A stretch of 64,000 nt of DNA, from assembly GCF_018678075.1 (NCBI RefSeq), contig NZ_JAHHIR010000028.1, positions 62,001-126,000 on the forward strand, in the 5' to 3' direction. How positions within the stretch are numbered: position 1 is the stretch's first letter; each line of letters starts with the position of its first letter. The notes under the pieces are model-generated. The model saw nothing but the letters and a program-made list of their open reading frames with translations. It did not search any database and was not told where the DNA came from. The stretch is from Epibacterium ulvae (GTDB lineage: Bacteria > Pseudomonadota > Alphaproteobacteria > Rhodobacterales > Rhodobacteraceae). The translations under genes and the position numbers were made by a program. Positions 37,453-46,191 of this stretch are shown here, piece by piece.

Positions 37453-37583
37453 CCCACGGGTTTTCCGACGGCGTATAAGATCACAAAACCAGCGCCACAC
37501 ATCCGTTACAAATATGGACAGTTCCCGCGTGATCGGGCAAAGGTGCCAGACAGTTTCTTTGCTCCTGAGATCCACCGCGCATC

Positions 37584-37835
37584 GTGTTCGTCCGACTTGA
37601 AAAATTCGACCATGTTGAAGGCCAGCACCGCTATTGCTGCGTCAGCCTCAGCCAGACTCTGTTGGGGGAATGGTGCGTGGAGCTGACCACCGGTCCTTTG
37701 GGCGACGCGGGCGGCACCACGCGGCGCAGTTATTTTACCTCCTATGCAGAAGCATTGACCCTGGCCGAAGCCAGCCGTGCACGTCAGATCAAACGCGGCT
37801 TTGTCCCCATTCCAGTGCAGCTTGGCCTGTTGTGA
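37584..37835 (+). CDS. Stand-alone WGR-domain protein
   Basis: An 83-residue protein that is essentially one WGR-like domain: [35 protein letters not shown] follows the WxVxxxxGRxG...xxxFxxxxxAxxxAxxxxxxKxxxGF pattern, with the W-G-R positions degenerated. The C-terminal [11 protein letters not shown] fits the K-x-x-x-G-Y motif. WGR domains bind nucleic acid in PARP-family and other proteins; the role alone is unknown. The start is a GTG with a weak ribosome-binding site. Confidence 0.75.
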   Translation: MFVRLEKFDHVEGQHRYCCVSLSQTLLGEWCVELTTGPLGDAGGTTRRSYFTSYAEALTLAEASRARQIKRGFVPIPVQLGLL

Positions 37836-37911
37836 CCAGCACCGCCGATTGCATTCCCACCCCACCTTGTGCAAAAGATCGCTAACTGAATTTTGCACAA
37901 GGCGCGCTGCC

Positions 37912-38634
37912 ATGATCCTTTATCCCGCGATTGACCTCAAAGACGGCCAGGCCGTGCGTCTGCTGCATGGCGACATGGACAAAACCACCGTGTTCAACGA
38001 CAACCCTGCTGCTCAGGCGTTGGAGTTTGTCAAAGCGGGCTGTGAATGGCTGCATCTGGTGGATCTGAACGGCGCCTTTGCCGGTGAACCGGTAAACGCG
38101 GCCCCTGTCGAAGAGATCCTGAAACAGACCAAAGTGCCTGCTCAGCTGGGTGGCGGCATCCGCGACATGAAAACCATCGCCAACTGGATCGACAAAGGTC
38201 TGGCACGGGTGATCCTGGGTACCGTTGCGGTGGAAAACCCCGATCTGGTGCGCGCAGCCGCGCGTGAGTTTCCGGGCAAGGTTGCGGTGGGCATTGACGC
38301 CCGCAACGGCAAAGTCGCGACCAAAGGTTGGGCGGAAGAGACTGATGTGATGGTCACCGATCTCGCCAAATCGTTTGAGGATGCGGGCGTTGCCGCGATC
38401 ATTTATACCGACATTATGCGCGATGGCGCGATGAAGGGGCCGAACGTGCCCGCCACGGCAGATCTGGCCAATGCGGTGTCAATCCCGGTGATCGCTTCTG
38501 GCGGCGTGTCCTCGTTGGACGATCTGCGTGCGCTCAAATCCTGCGGTGCAGAGCTGAACGGCGCGATCTCGGGCCGTGCGCTCTATGATGGCGCGATTGA
38601 TCTGGCCGAAGCTCTGGCAGTTTTGAAAGCCTAA
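37912..38634 (+). CDS. hisA: ProFAR isomerase
   Basis: Phosphoribosylformimino-5-aminoimidazole carboxamide ribotide isomerase, fourth step of histidine synthesis. A half-barrel-duplicated TIM barrel of 240 residues begins [17 protein letters not shown] (catalytic Asp). [11 protein letters not shown] and [16 protein letters not shown] (second catalytic Asp) are present, as is [13 protein letters not shown]. The ATG at 37912 is chosen; the longer frame upstream lacks barrel features. A hairpin terminator follows. Confidence 0.97.
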   Translation: MILYPAIDLKDGQAVRLLHGDMDKTTVFNDNPAAQALEFVKAGCEWLHLVDLNGAFAGEPVNAAPVEEILKQTKVPAQLGGGIRDMKTIANWIDKGLARVILGTVAVENPDLVRAAAREFPGKVAVGIDARNGKVATKGWAEETDVMVTDLAKSFEDAGVAAIIYTDIMRDGAMKGPNVPATADLANAVSIPVIASGGVSSLDDLRALKSCGAELNGAISGRALYDGAIDLAEALAVLKA

Positions 38635-38660
38635 GCCTACGGCTACATCGACGGCAAAAT

Positions 38661-38686
38661 GGGCGGGGCAAATTGCGCCGCCCTTT
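38661..38686 (+). terminator. Bidirectional terminator between hisA and DUF302 gene
   Basis: GGGCGG (38661-38666) and CCGCCC (38678-38683) followed by TTTCTT on the plus strand. On the minus strand the stem is followed by CATTTTG. It serves the convergent hisA and DUF302 genes. Confidence 0.75.
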
Positions 38687-38702
38687 CTTATAGGTACGGC
38701 GC

Positions 38703-39155
38703 TTATTCGCCTGCGGCCTTGGCCGTCAACTTGCCAAGCGCACCGGCCATTTTGGCCAGATATTCCGCTTCGGTCGAAACACCGTCCAGCTTGCCCAGCA
38801 TTGCCTTTGGCTCTTCATACGACAGCCAGACATCGCCAGCGGCATCTGCATAGACCAGCACTTTCAACGGCAAGTACAGCCCCGCCAGCGCATCGTCCTG
38901 CATCGCGGGCGTGCCCAGCTTGGGGTTGCCAAAGATCAGCAGCTCCGACGGTGCCAGCTCCAAATCGACCTTGGCCGCGCCGCCTGCGTGATCAACCCGC
39001 GCAAAGACGGTGGCCCCTGCCCCGTTCACAGCCGCCTCAAGCGCGTCCATGGTTGTGGGCACGTCGTGGGCTGATTTAACCTGTGCGATTTCTCCGGCCT
39101 GTACCAAAGCTGGCATCACCATGGCTCCTACAATTGCTGCTCTCAATGTGTTCAT
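38703..39155 (-). CDS. Exported DUF302 domain protein
   Basis: A 150-residue protein with a signal peptide (MNTLRAAIVGAMVMPALVQAGE, cleavage near residue 20) and a DUF302 fold (VFARVDHAGGAAKV, LLIFGNPKLGTPAMQ, LPLKVLVYADAAGDVWLSYEEP). Function is unknown; a thermophilic member binds small molecules or metal. The start ATG 39155 has GGGAG upstream. The frame stays open to 39689, but that part is antisense to hisF. It lies on the opposite strand inside the his cluster. Confidence 0.88.
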   Translation of the reverse strand: MNTLRAAIVGAMVMPALVQAGEIAQVKSAHDVPTTMDALEAAVNGAGATVFARVDHAGGAAKVDLELAPSELLIFGNPKLGTPAMQDDALAGLYLPLKVLVYADAAGDVWLSYEEPKAMLGKLDGVSTEAEYLAKMAGALGKLTAKAAGE

Positions 39156-39257
39156 CACAATCTCCCTCTCTACTGCGCAGCCAACTCGCACTGCGCACTG
39201 GTGTTTTAGGACGCAACCTCCTAGAAACATCCCGAAAAGGCACAGGATCACGAAAAT

Positions 39258-40019
39258 ATGCTCAAGACCCGCATCATCCCCTGTTTGGACGTGGCTGACG
39301 GCCGTGTTGTCAAAGGCGTGAATTTTGTCGGCCTGCGCGATGCGGGCGACCCGGTCGAAAGCGCCAAAGCCTATGATGCGGCCGGCGCGGATGAGATCTG
39401 CTTCCTGGACATCCATGCCACCCATGAAAACCGCGGAACCATGTTTGACGTGGTGCGCCGCACGGCTGAGCAGTGTTTCGTACCGCTCACCGTCGGCGGC
39501 GGTGTGCGCACCAAAGAGGACGTGCGCGCACTGCTCCTGGCCGGTGCTGACAAGGTGTCGTTCAACTCCGCCGCCGTGGCCAATCCGGACGTGATCGCAG
39601 AAAGCGCCGACCAGTTTGGCAGCCAATGCATTGTTTGCGCGATTGACGCCAAAACCGTCTCTCCCGGCAAGTGGGAGATTTTCACCCATGGCGGGCGCAA
39701 GGAAACCGGCATCGATGCCGTGGAGTTTGCCCGCACAGTGGCCGGCAAAGGCGCCGGTGAAATCCTGCTGACCTCGATGGATCGTGACGGCACCAAATCG
39801 GGTTTCAACCTACCCCTGACCAAAGCCATTTCAGACGCGGTAAAGGTGCCCGTCATTGCATCAGGCGGCGTTGGCAATCTGGACCACCTGGTGGAAGGCG
39901 TGACCGAAGGCGGCGCCTCTGCTGTTCTGGCGGCCTCGATCTTCCACTTTGGCGAATACACCATCCAGGAAGCCAAGGCGCATATGCAGGCCGCGGGCAT
40001 CCCAATGCGGCTGGCGTGA
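39258..40019 (+). CDS. hisF: Imidazole glycerol phosphate synthase, cyclase subunit
   Basis: TIM-barrel cyclase that joins HisH-derived ammonia to PRFAR, giving IGP and AICAR. It begins [20 protein letters not shown] (catalytic Asp), with [26 protein letters not shown] (second catalytic Asp) and [13 protein letters not shown]. It has 253 residues. hisE follows after 10 bases. Confidence 0.98.
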   Translation: MLKTRIIPCLDVADGRVVKGVNFVGLRDAGDPVESAKAYDAAGADEICFLDIHATHENRGTMFDVVRRTAEQCFVPLTVGGGVRTKEDVRALLLAGADKVSFNSAAVANPDVIAESADQFGSQCIVCAIDAKTVSPGKWEIFTHGGRKETGIDAVEFARTVAGKGAGEILLTSMDRDGTKSGFNLPLTKAISDAVKVPVIASGGVGNLDHLVEGVTEGGASAVLAASIFHFGEYTIQEAKAHMQAAGIPMRLA

Positions 40020-40029
40020 GGAGACGCAG

Positions 40030-40347
40030 ATGACCATTCTCCACGATCTGGAAACCACGATCCTGTCGCGCAAAACTGTGGATCCTAACAGCAGTTGGAC
40101 CGCCAAACTGCTCGCCAAAGGCCCTGAGAAATGTGCCGAGAAATTTGGTGAAGAAGCGATTGAAGCCATCATCGAGGCAGTGAAGGACGACAAGGACAAG
40201 CTCGCCTCCGAAGGGGCGGATGTTCTGTACCACTTCCTGGTCATGTTGGCCGCACGTGATGTGGCGTTGGATGATGTGTTGTCCGTTCTGGCAGAGCGTC
40301 AGGGCCTCAGCGGTATCGCGGAAAAAGCGGCCCGCCCCAAGGGGTAA
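40030..40347 (+). CDS. hisE: Phosphoribosyl-ATP pyrophosphatase
   Basis: Second step of histidine synthesis, hydrolysing PR-ATP to PR-AMP. An all-helical MazG-like protein of 105 residues with [15 protein letters not shown] (Mg-binding Glu residues) and [13 protein letters not shown]. It is separate from hisI, as is usual in alphaproteobacteria. The ATG at 40030 has GAGGAGA upstream. Confidence 0.97.
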   Translation: MTILHDLETTILSRKTVDPNSSWTAKLLAKGPEKCAEKFGEEAIEAIIEAVKDDKDKLASEGADVLYHFLVMLAARDVALDDVLSVLAERQGLSGIAEKAARPKG

Positions 40348-40380
40348 GCGGCCAGCGCTGTTGTTGCCTGCCAGACGGCT

Positions 40381-40806
40381 TTAGACGTCCATCAGGCGCG
40401 GATATTCTATTTTCGGGCATCGATCCTCGATCACACGCACACCACGTGCACGGGCCTCTTTGGCGGCCTCTGAGTGGGTGATGTCCAACTGCATCCAAAT
40501 GGTCTGTAACTTGGGAAAACGCGACAGCGCCTCTTGGACGATGCCTGGCACCGCATCTGACTGTCGGAAGATGTCGATCATATCCACATCGGCCTCGATC
40601 TCGCTGAGGCTGGCGTGCACGGTCTCTCCAAACAGCGTCTTGCCCGCATGCCCGGGATTGACCGGGATGACCCGGTGGCCCTTTTGGCGCAGAAATTCAC
40701 CCACGTAATTGCTGGGACGTTCAGGCTTCATTGAGGCCCCGACCAGCGCAATAACCTTGGCGGACGACAATGCGGCGCGGATGTCTTCGTCGGTTGTTAG
40801 CGGCAT
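40381..40806 (-). CDS. CoA-binding domain protein (YccU-like)
   Basis: A Rossmann-fold CoA_binding protein of 141 residues: VIALVGASMKPERPSNYVGEFL and HRVIPVNPG are the nucleotide-binding turns, followed by DMIDIFRQSDAVPGIV. No catalytic function is established for the family. Start at ATG 40806 is preferred (GTGAGGA upstream) over ATG 40836. The open frame to 41016 runs through a terminator hairpin and is rejected. Confidence 0.88.
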   Translation of the reverse strand: MPLTTDEDIRAALSSAKVIALVGASMKPERPSNYVGEFLRQKGHRVIPVNPGHAGKTLFGETVHASLSEIEADVDMIDIFRQSDAVPGIVQEALSRFPKLQTIWMQLDITHSEAAKEARARGVRVIEDRCPKIEYPRLMDV

Positions 40807-40852
40807 CTCGGCGTCCTCACTTGCGGCATACGTCATGATCGCAACCCACCAA

Positions 40853-40881
40853 CAAAAATGCGCCCAGTCAATACTGGGCGC
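40853..40881 (-). terminator. Terminator after the YHS-domain gene
   Basis: On the minus strand GCGCCCAGT-ATTG-ACTGGGCGC is followed by ATTTTTG. It is a perfect 9-bp stem, placed between the YHS gene and the CoA-binding gene, which implies separate transcription. Confidence 0.85.
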
Positions 40882-41036
40882 TAAGTACGGAACGAGGGAC
40901 AGTGAAGTGATCTGCGGAAGTTCCAATCCGCAGTCCTGCTCTATTATCTGGGTCTTTGGCCGCGCATTTAAACCCTCACTCTCGAAATCGTGAGCATTTT
41001 CCTGCCTAGGTTTCAAAGCCCTAGGCTATAGCATCG

Positions 41037-41498
41037 TCAATCGCGCAGGATATTTGGCCAATTCTCATGCGCCATCGTCAACCGCTCTTCGGGATCGCGG
41101 CGCCAGCGCGTCTGAATGTCCGGGCTATGCAGCATATAGAGCGCGCCGTCGCGGATTTCGAAGCTGTTGGGATCACCCGACACCAAATAGCCGCCCGAAA
41201 CCCCATAGGCGCAATAACCGCCAAAGCGCGGCGCATAGGCACGTGGATTGGCCTCAAACATCGCCTGATGCTCGGCTGAGGCAAACAACCACGTCACGCC
41301 TTTCCACATCACGGAATAGGACATGGCACCGTGTTCAGGTTCATCTTCGACAAAGAAGGAGACAGGATCAAAGCCGCCAATTGCGTAGCCAAGGTCCTGA
41401 TAATAAATTGAATGGGCAAGTGTGCGCTGCTCGGCAAAAGCCGAGACTGGGGTCAGAACAAGTGTCAATCCAACCGCAGTTGCTGTCAAAAACCGCAT
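41037..41498 (-). CDS. Exported YHS-domain protein
   Basis: A 153-residue periplasmic protein with a signal peptide (MRFLTATAVGLTLVLTPVSAFAE) and a YHS-type domain. GYAIGGFDPVSFF is at the N-terminal side, and FASAEHQAMFEANPRAYAPRFGGYCAYGVSGG carries the Cys/Tyr region that binds metal (often copper or heme-related) in the family. It is monocistronic. The role is not known precisely. Confidence 0.9.
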   Translation of the reverse strand: MRFLTATAVGLTLVLTPVSAFAEQRTLAHSIYYQDLGYAIGGFDPVSFFVEDEPEHGAMSYSVMWKGVTWLFASAEHQAMFEANPRAYAPRFGGYCAYGVSGGYLVSGDPNSFEIRDGALYMLHSPDIQTRWRRDPEERLTMAHENWPNILRD

Positions 41499-41707
41499 TA
41501 CTCAATCGTACCTTAAACCTAAAAACGCACGCCGCGTTTGATTCCAAACAGGTCTCCAAAATGCCGCATCCCGGCCGTGGATCAAGACAGGTCGCGATTA
41601 TGTGATAGGGAAACCTTATTGAGAAAATCAACACACCGGGTTGATTCTAACTCAACCCGGATTTTCGCCTATTTATTGTGCAAAACAGCCCCGAAAGGTC
41701 AGTTTCA

Positions 41708-42484
41708 TCACCCGCGCAGCGAGGCATAGAGCGCAATCGCCGCGGCGTTTGAAACATTTAACGACCCAAACCCGCCTGCCGCATCGATTTTGACAAGCTT
41801 ATCGACGGTTTCCTTGGTTTTTTGTCGTAATCCAGGCCCTTCTGCGCCCAGTACCAATGCCACGGGATGCCCCGTGCGCCCTTCCAGGACCTCTTCGATG
41901 GTCTCTTCCGCTTCACCGTCGAGTCCCAGGACCAAGAAGCCCATGGACTGCAGCTCGGTGATTGTATCGGCCAGGTTGCGCATCCGCAGATAGGGCTGGC
42001 GTTCCAGCGCACCGCTGGCGGTTTTGGCCAAGGCGCCCGTCTCAGGTGCGGAATGGTGGCGAGTGCCGATCACAGCACTGGCCCCCAGAACCTCGGCAGA
42101 CCGCAGGATCGCGCCGACATTATGCGGATCGGTAACACGATCCAGCAACAGCACCCGTGGCACCTCGGCGCCGATGCAGCTTTCGGCCAGCCCACCCCAG
42201 TTCAGCGGCTTCACTTCAAGCACCGCGCCCTGATGCACCGAATTCGGATCGATGGGGGCTTTGAAATTGCGCGGGTCGACCATCTCGGGCTCGATGCCGC
42301 TTTCGGCAATCGCATCCGCCAGTTTGTCACGCGCATTCAGCGTCACCATCAGGCGCAGTTTTTCCCGCTTTGGGTTCAGCAACGCATCGCGCACAGCATG
42401 CAGGCCAAACAGCCACACAGTCTCCGCCGAAGCGGCCTTTTTCGCCTGTTCTTTTTCGACGACCCATTTGGGTTTCTTGGACAT
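41708..42484 (-). CDS. rlmB: 23S rRNA 2'-O-ribose methyltransferase (RlmB/TrmH family)
   Basis: SpoU-family knotted methyltransferase. The N-terminal substrate-binding domain (WLFGLHAVRDALLNPKR) is followed by the SPOUT domain motifs: VTDPHNVGAILRSAEVLGA, LVLGAEGPGL and SLNVSNAAAIALY. 258 residues fits RlmB, which modifies G2251 of 23S rRNA. The tRNA-Tyr gene lies divergently 120 bases from its start. Confidence 0.92.
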   Translation of the reverse strand: MSKKPKWVVEKEQAKKAASAETVWLFGLHAVRDALLNPKREKLRLMVTLNARDKLADAIAESGIEPEMVDPRNFKAPIDPNSVHQGAVLEVKPLNWGGLAESCIGAEVPRVLLLDRVTDPHNVGAILRSAEVLGASAVIGTRHHSAPETGALAKTASGALERQPYLRMRNLADTITELQSMGFLVLGLDGEAEETIEEVLEGRTGHPVALVLGAEGPGLRQKTKETVDKLVKIDAAGGFGSLNVSNAAAIALYASLRG

Positions 42485-42603
42485 TTTCCGCTCCGGACAA
42501 AAATTTTAAGGTCATCGCAAAAATCAGGTGATTTTCGTGTTGACGCCAGCAGGTGGCGGTATTAATCACGCCTCCACGTCAGGTGCAACAGTCACCTGAC
42601 AGT

Positions 42604-42687
42604 GGGCGACAGGCCGCAAGGTGTGGCAGGGGACTGTAACTCCCTCGCGGAGACGCACGCCTGGTTCGATTCCAGGGTCGCCCACCA
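42604..42687 (+). tRNA. tRNA-Tyr(GTA)
   Basis: 84 bases with encoded CCA. The acceptor stem is GGGCGAC/GTCGCCC with discriminator A. The anticodon loop CTGTAAC reads GTA. There is a long class II variable arm (CGCGGAGACGCACG) and the T arm CCTGG-TTCGATT-CCAGG. This is the expected form of bacterial tRNA-Tyr. Confidence 0.96.
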
Positions 42688-42842
42688 TTTTCACTCTTTC
42701 AAGACATAATTGCAAAAGTGAGAATGGTGGCGAGATCCGCCATCGGCAAAAAATATCCCGGACTTATCCACAGACTGCGTGAAACATGAGCAATCAATAA
42801 AACATTGATTGCGCGTTATTTTTATGGGCCATTTACGCGCCC

Positions 42843-43358
42843 TCACGCGTCCTGCAGGCAGTTTTGCACCCAGTTTACCAAACCATCCACATCCAATGGC
42901 GCGGCCTCGGCGATGCCGCCGCTAAAGTCGTGAAACGCATCCACGTTCATTTTGTTCACGCCTGACACAACCGGAATTCCACGTTCCAGAGCCTCGGCAA
43001 AGACGACACGCATGCCGCGCCCGTTCGCTTCGTGTTTGCCAAATTTGTTGACCAAAAGAATTTGCGGTGCGGGCTCCTGCTTCAGGCTCTCTTGCACCAG
43101 TGCAACCGCGCGCTCCAATGCTTCGGGGTCCAGGCGACATCCGCGAGACTCGTGGCCCAGGGATTGTGAGATGCGAATATGCGCACCGTCCGGCAGAACT
43201 TTTACATCCATGTCGCATAATTCGGTATCGCAGATCTCTTCGTTGATCTGCACAATGCCCGCGGTTCGAATGCCCAGCTCCTGCAGCCTGTCTGCCAATG
43301 CGCTCAGCAATTTATCAGTGGCGCCACGTTCAGGGTCTCGTACATAGGCCAGTTGCAT
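42843..43358 (-). CDS. DUF2478 family protein (THEP1-like NTPase relative)
   Basis: A 171-residue protein: MQLAYVRDPERGATDKLLSALADRL, DMDVKVLPDG, SRGCRLDPEALE and LLVNKFGKHEANGRGMR are typical of DUF2478. The family is related to the THEP1/MobB-like P-loop NTPases and is often near molybdenum genes, but the classical Walker A is degenerate here. A link to the molybdopterin enzyme 8 kb away is speculative. It sits downstream of the biotin operon on the same strand. Confidence 0.85.
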   Translation of the reverse strand: MQLAYVRDPERGATDKLLSALADRLQELGIRTAGIVQINEEICDTELCDMDVKVLPDGAHIRISQSLGHESRGCRLDPEALERAVALVQESLKQEPAPQILLVNKFGKHEANGRGMRVVFAEALERGIPVVSGVNKMNVDAFHDFSGGIAEAAPLDVDGLVNWVQNCLQDA

Positions 43359-43434
43359 TTGGGTACTTCCTTATTTCATCCGTGCACGGCAGTGCGCCGG
43401 ACAAGGCTAGCAATAGGTAGCGCAAAGCGCCAGT

Positions 43435-43452
43435 GGGCGCGATAATGCGCCC
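43435..43452 (-). terminator. Short hairpin after bioC
   Basis: GGGCGC-GATAAT-GCGCCC, a perfect 6-bp GC stem 41 bases beyond the bioC stop, with no T tract. Weak candidate for the end of the biotin operon. Confidence 0.35.
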
Positions 43453-43492
43453 TGCAGTGGTAACTTCACATCGTGGTCATGCAAGCCCGTGC

Positions 43493-44281
43493 TTAGACCT
43501 TGCGGGCGACCATCCAGACCGTGTCATAGGTCAACGGCAGCTGCGCGCCATCGCCAAACTGGTTGCGATAGTCCGCGTCGAATTCCGCGAGCATGCGTTT
43601 GCTCCACTGGCAACCAGATCGGGCGTTGACCCCGGTCGCGCGCAGATGTCGTAGGACCTGTGATGCGGTTGCGAAATTTAAAACCACAGGCGCTTGTCTG
43701 AGCGTGACAAGCTCCATCCCGGCCGGTAACCACGCGGCCAAGGTTTCAGCGTCACTATAATTTGGTGCCGCCGCATCGGAGCCGAGGGCGACCAATTCAT
43801 GGAAATGGGACGTCCCAAAGGTTGAGAGCGCCAGATAGCCACCGGGTTTTAGCGCCGCGCCAAGGCGTTCCAGCGCCAACCGCCCGTCACGCACCCATTG
43901 CAGGGTCGACGCAGAGGCCACCAGATCGAGATCTTGCGGCAGTGCGAGCTGTTCGATCGCGCCTGCGGTGAACTGCACGTTTTGACAATGCTCGCGTGCT
44001 AGCTGGCAGGCGCTGCCTTCGGCTTCACCGACCAGATCGTTCAGCAAAAGCGTGTCGATGTTATGTGCGGACACTAGCGCGCGGGTGAGATGCCCGGTGC
44101 CGCAGCCGAACTCAAACGCGCGGGTCATACGCTCGGGCGCACCGGCCCTTTGCAACATCGCAACCAAGTCCTGGGCAATGCGTTTTTGGGCAATTGCCGC
44201 ATCGTGGTAGGTGTCCAACCCACGACGAAAGCTGTCGCGGACACGGGACCGGCTGTCCTGGCTACGTTGATGATCTCTCAT
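43493..44281 (-). CDS. bioC: Malonyl-ACP O-methyltransferase
   Basis: SAM-dependent enzyme that methylates malonyl-ACP to start pimelate synthesis. FEFGCGTGHLTRAL is SAM motif I, and DLVASASTLQWV and LKPGGYLALSTFG are the later motifs. It has 262 residues from ATG 44281, which overlaps the bioG stop by four bases. It is the last gene of the bio operon. BioC with BioG forms the route into pimeloyl-ACP by way of fatty-acid synthesis. Confidence 0.93.
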   Translation of the reverse strand: MRDHQRSQDSRSRVRDSFRRGLDTYHDAAIAQKRIAQDLVAMLQRAGAPERMTRAFEFGCGTGHLTRALVSAHNIDTLLLNDLVGEAEGSACQLAREHCQNVQFTAGAIEQLALPQDLDLVASASTLQWVRDGRLALERLGAALKPGGYLALSTFGTSHFHELVALGSDAAAPNYSDAETLAAWLPAGMELVTLRQAPVVLNFATASQVLRHLRATGVNARSGCQWSKRMLAEFDADYRNQFGDGAQLPLTYDTVWMVARKV

Positions 44282-44895
44282 GACCAAAACGCGTCCCATC
44301 TGGAAATTTTCTCAAATGGCGCATGGGGCGCATCAACGACACGCGGCTCCTGCCCAGCCCAGGCGCGTTGCATGTTTTGCAGGGGGAAAATCGCATCGTT
44401 CTGCGCAATCCAGACCGTATCAAAGACCGTGTCAGGCGCCGCACCCCGCCCTTCGACCGCCTGCAATTCCGCGCGACGCGCCGCGACATCGATCTCTGCC
44501 TCGCCTTGCTCTTGCCCAAAGACGCGCGTCTGGAACTGTTGATAGCTGGCTTGCGTTAACCCGTCGATGGTCCGACGATAGGCCAGCGGCGGGATCCCTT
44601 GCCTGCGGTCGACCGGGTTCAAACTGCCACAGAGAGCGACGCGGTGGCGAAACGCAGTTGGGTTTTCGGCCTGCCAATGACCAAAGGCCGCGACACCAAA
44701 GGACCAGGCCACCAGATCCACCGAAGAGTAGACGCTCAGATCGGGCAAGTCCGCATCAAGATCGCGGTAGTCATCCAGGAAATAGACATCGCGATCCTTG
44801 GGCAGCGCGTCAAACGGCGCGGATCCGACTGCCCAACCGCCAAAGACCACCATGGCCTCTTCTTGTCCCGACTGATGCAACCAGCGCCCGTTCAT
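44278..44895 (-). CDS. bioG: Pimeloyl-ACP methyl ester esterase, BioG type
   Basis: Alpha/beta-hydrolase that removes the methyl group from pimeloyl-ACP methyl ester, functionally replacing BioH. WSFGVAAFG carries the nucleophile Ser in the BioG/DUF452 style (WSFG), the Asp is probably in FLDDYRDLDADL or later, and His is in DAPHAPFEKI. It has 205 residues, encoded between bioA and bioC, which supports the assignment. Confidence 0.92.
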   Translation of the reverse strand: MNGRWLHQSGQEEAMVVFGGWAVGSAPFDALPKDRDVYFLDDYRDLDADLPDLSVYSSVDLVAWSFGVAAFGHWQAENPTAFRHRVALCGSLNPVDRRQGIPPLAYRRTIDGLTQASYQQFQTRVFGQEQGEAEIDVAARRAELQAVEGRGAAPDTVFDTVWIAQNDAIFPLQNMQRAWAGQEPRVVDAPHAPFEKISRWDAFWS

Positions 44896-44898
44896 GGC

Positions 44899-46191
44899 CT
44901 AGAGCTCCCGCGCCAGGCGCAGCATGCCGGCCGTAATCTGGCCCAGCTCATCCGGCGTCGTGATGAACGGAGGCATGGTGTAGATGTTCTTACCAAAGGG
45001 ACGCAGAAACACGCCCATGTCCTTGGCCCGTGCATGGGCGTCATCGGCGCTGACGCGATACTTCATCTCGATCACGCCGATCCCGCCGAGAACCCGCACA
45101 TCCGCCACGTTTTCCAGATCGCGCGCAGGGGCCAACTCCGTGGCCATCTGCGCGGCAATGTCCGCAACACGGGTGCGCCAATCCTGCGCCGTCAACACAT
45201 CCAGCGCCGCCTTGGCCGCGGCACAGGCCAAAGGGTTCGCCATATAGGTCGGTCCATGCATAAAAATACCCGGATTGCCGCCGCCGACCCCTTTGGCCAC
45301 GCGGTCATTGGTCATAGTGCAGGCAAAGGAGATATGCCCACCGGTCAAACCCTTGCCAAGGCAGATGATATCCGGCTCCACATTGCAAAAGCTCGTAGCG
45401 AACAGCTCTCCGGTGCGGCCAAAACCGGTTGCGATTTCGTCAAAGATCAACAAAATACCAAGCTCATCACAGATCCGGCGCGCCTGATTCAGATATTCGG
45501 GGTGGTAGAAATACATGCCGCCGGTGCCTTGGACGACCGGTTCCAGGATCAAGGCTGCGATTTTGTGCTGGCCAGTTTCCAGCGTGCGACGCAGCTCGGC
45601 CAATCCGTTGGCGCTTGGATCCTCTGGCCAATCTTGCCCTAACACCGCCGGTGGACGCGGGACAAAATGCTGCACGCTAAGCGCGCCTTGGAACAGATGG
45701 TGCATGCCAGTGTCGGGATCACAGACGCTCATCGCTTTCCAAGTGTCACCGTGATAGCCGGAGCGGACCGTGGCAAATTCACTGCGCCCGGGGTGGCCAA
45801 GGGCGTGCTGATACTGCACCGCCATTTTCATCGCCACTTCAACCGAGACCGAGCCGCTGTCGCAGTAAAAGATCCGGGTGAGCGTGTCCGGTGTGATTTC
45901 CAGCAGTTTCCGCCCCAAATCGACAGCAGGATCATGGGTCAACCCGCCGAACATCACATGTGGCAGGCGGTCCAACTGGTCATGCATCGCGCGGGTAATT
46001 TCGGGGTGACGGTGACCATGCATCATGCACCACCAGGACGACATCGCATCGATCAACCGCGTGCCATCGTCGAGCGTCAGATGGACGCCCTCGGCCTCTT
46101 TCACGACAAAGGTAGGACCCGGTTTGGTGACATTGGTATAGGGGTGCCAAAGATGGTGCTGGTCAAACTCCAGCTGCGTCAGGTCGCGCAT
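44899..46191 (-). CDS. bioA: Adenosylmethionine--8-amino-7-oxononanoate transaminase
   Basis: PLP enzyme that makes DAPA from KAPA using SAM as amino donor. HLWHPYTNV and DAMSSWWCMMHGHRHPEI (the Tyr/Trp-rich substrate entry) are specific to BioA. IFDEIATGFGRTG and LGKGLTGGHISF (Schiff-base Lys) follow. It has 430 residues from ATG 46191, whose start overlaps the bioD end by 13 bases. A longer open frame upstream is antisense or shadow and is rejected. Confidence 0.97.
   Translation of the reverse strand: MRDLTQLEFDQHHLWHPYTNVTKPGPTFVVKEAEGVHLTLDDGTRLIDAMSSWWCMMHGHRHPEITRAMHDQLDRLPHVMFGGLTHDPAVDLGRKLLEITPDTLTRIFYCDSGSVSVEVAMKMAVQYQHALGHPGRSEFATVRSGYHGDTWKAMSVCDPDTGMHHLFQGALSVQHFVPRPPAVLGQDWPEDPSANGLAELRRTLETGQHKIAALILEPVVQGTGGMYFYHPEYLNQARRICDELGILLIFDEIATGFGRTGELFATSFCNVEPDIICLGKGLTGGHISFACTMTNDRVAKGVGGGNPGIFMHGPTYMANPLACAAAKAALDVLTAQDWRTRVADIAAQMATELAPARDLENVADVRVLGGIGVIEMKYRVSADDAHARAKDMGVFLRPFGKNIYTMPPFITTPDELGQITAGMLRLAREL

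Noticed and set aside
39156-39689. N-terminal extension of the DUF302 gene
   Set aside because: It lies antisense to hisF, and a signal peptide with a good ribosome-binding site begins at 39155.
40807-41016. N-terminal extension of the CoA-binding protein
   Set aside because: It would read through a strong terminator hairpin and exceeds the family length.
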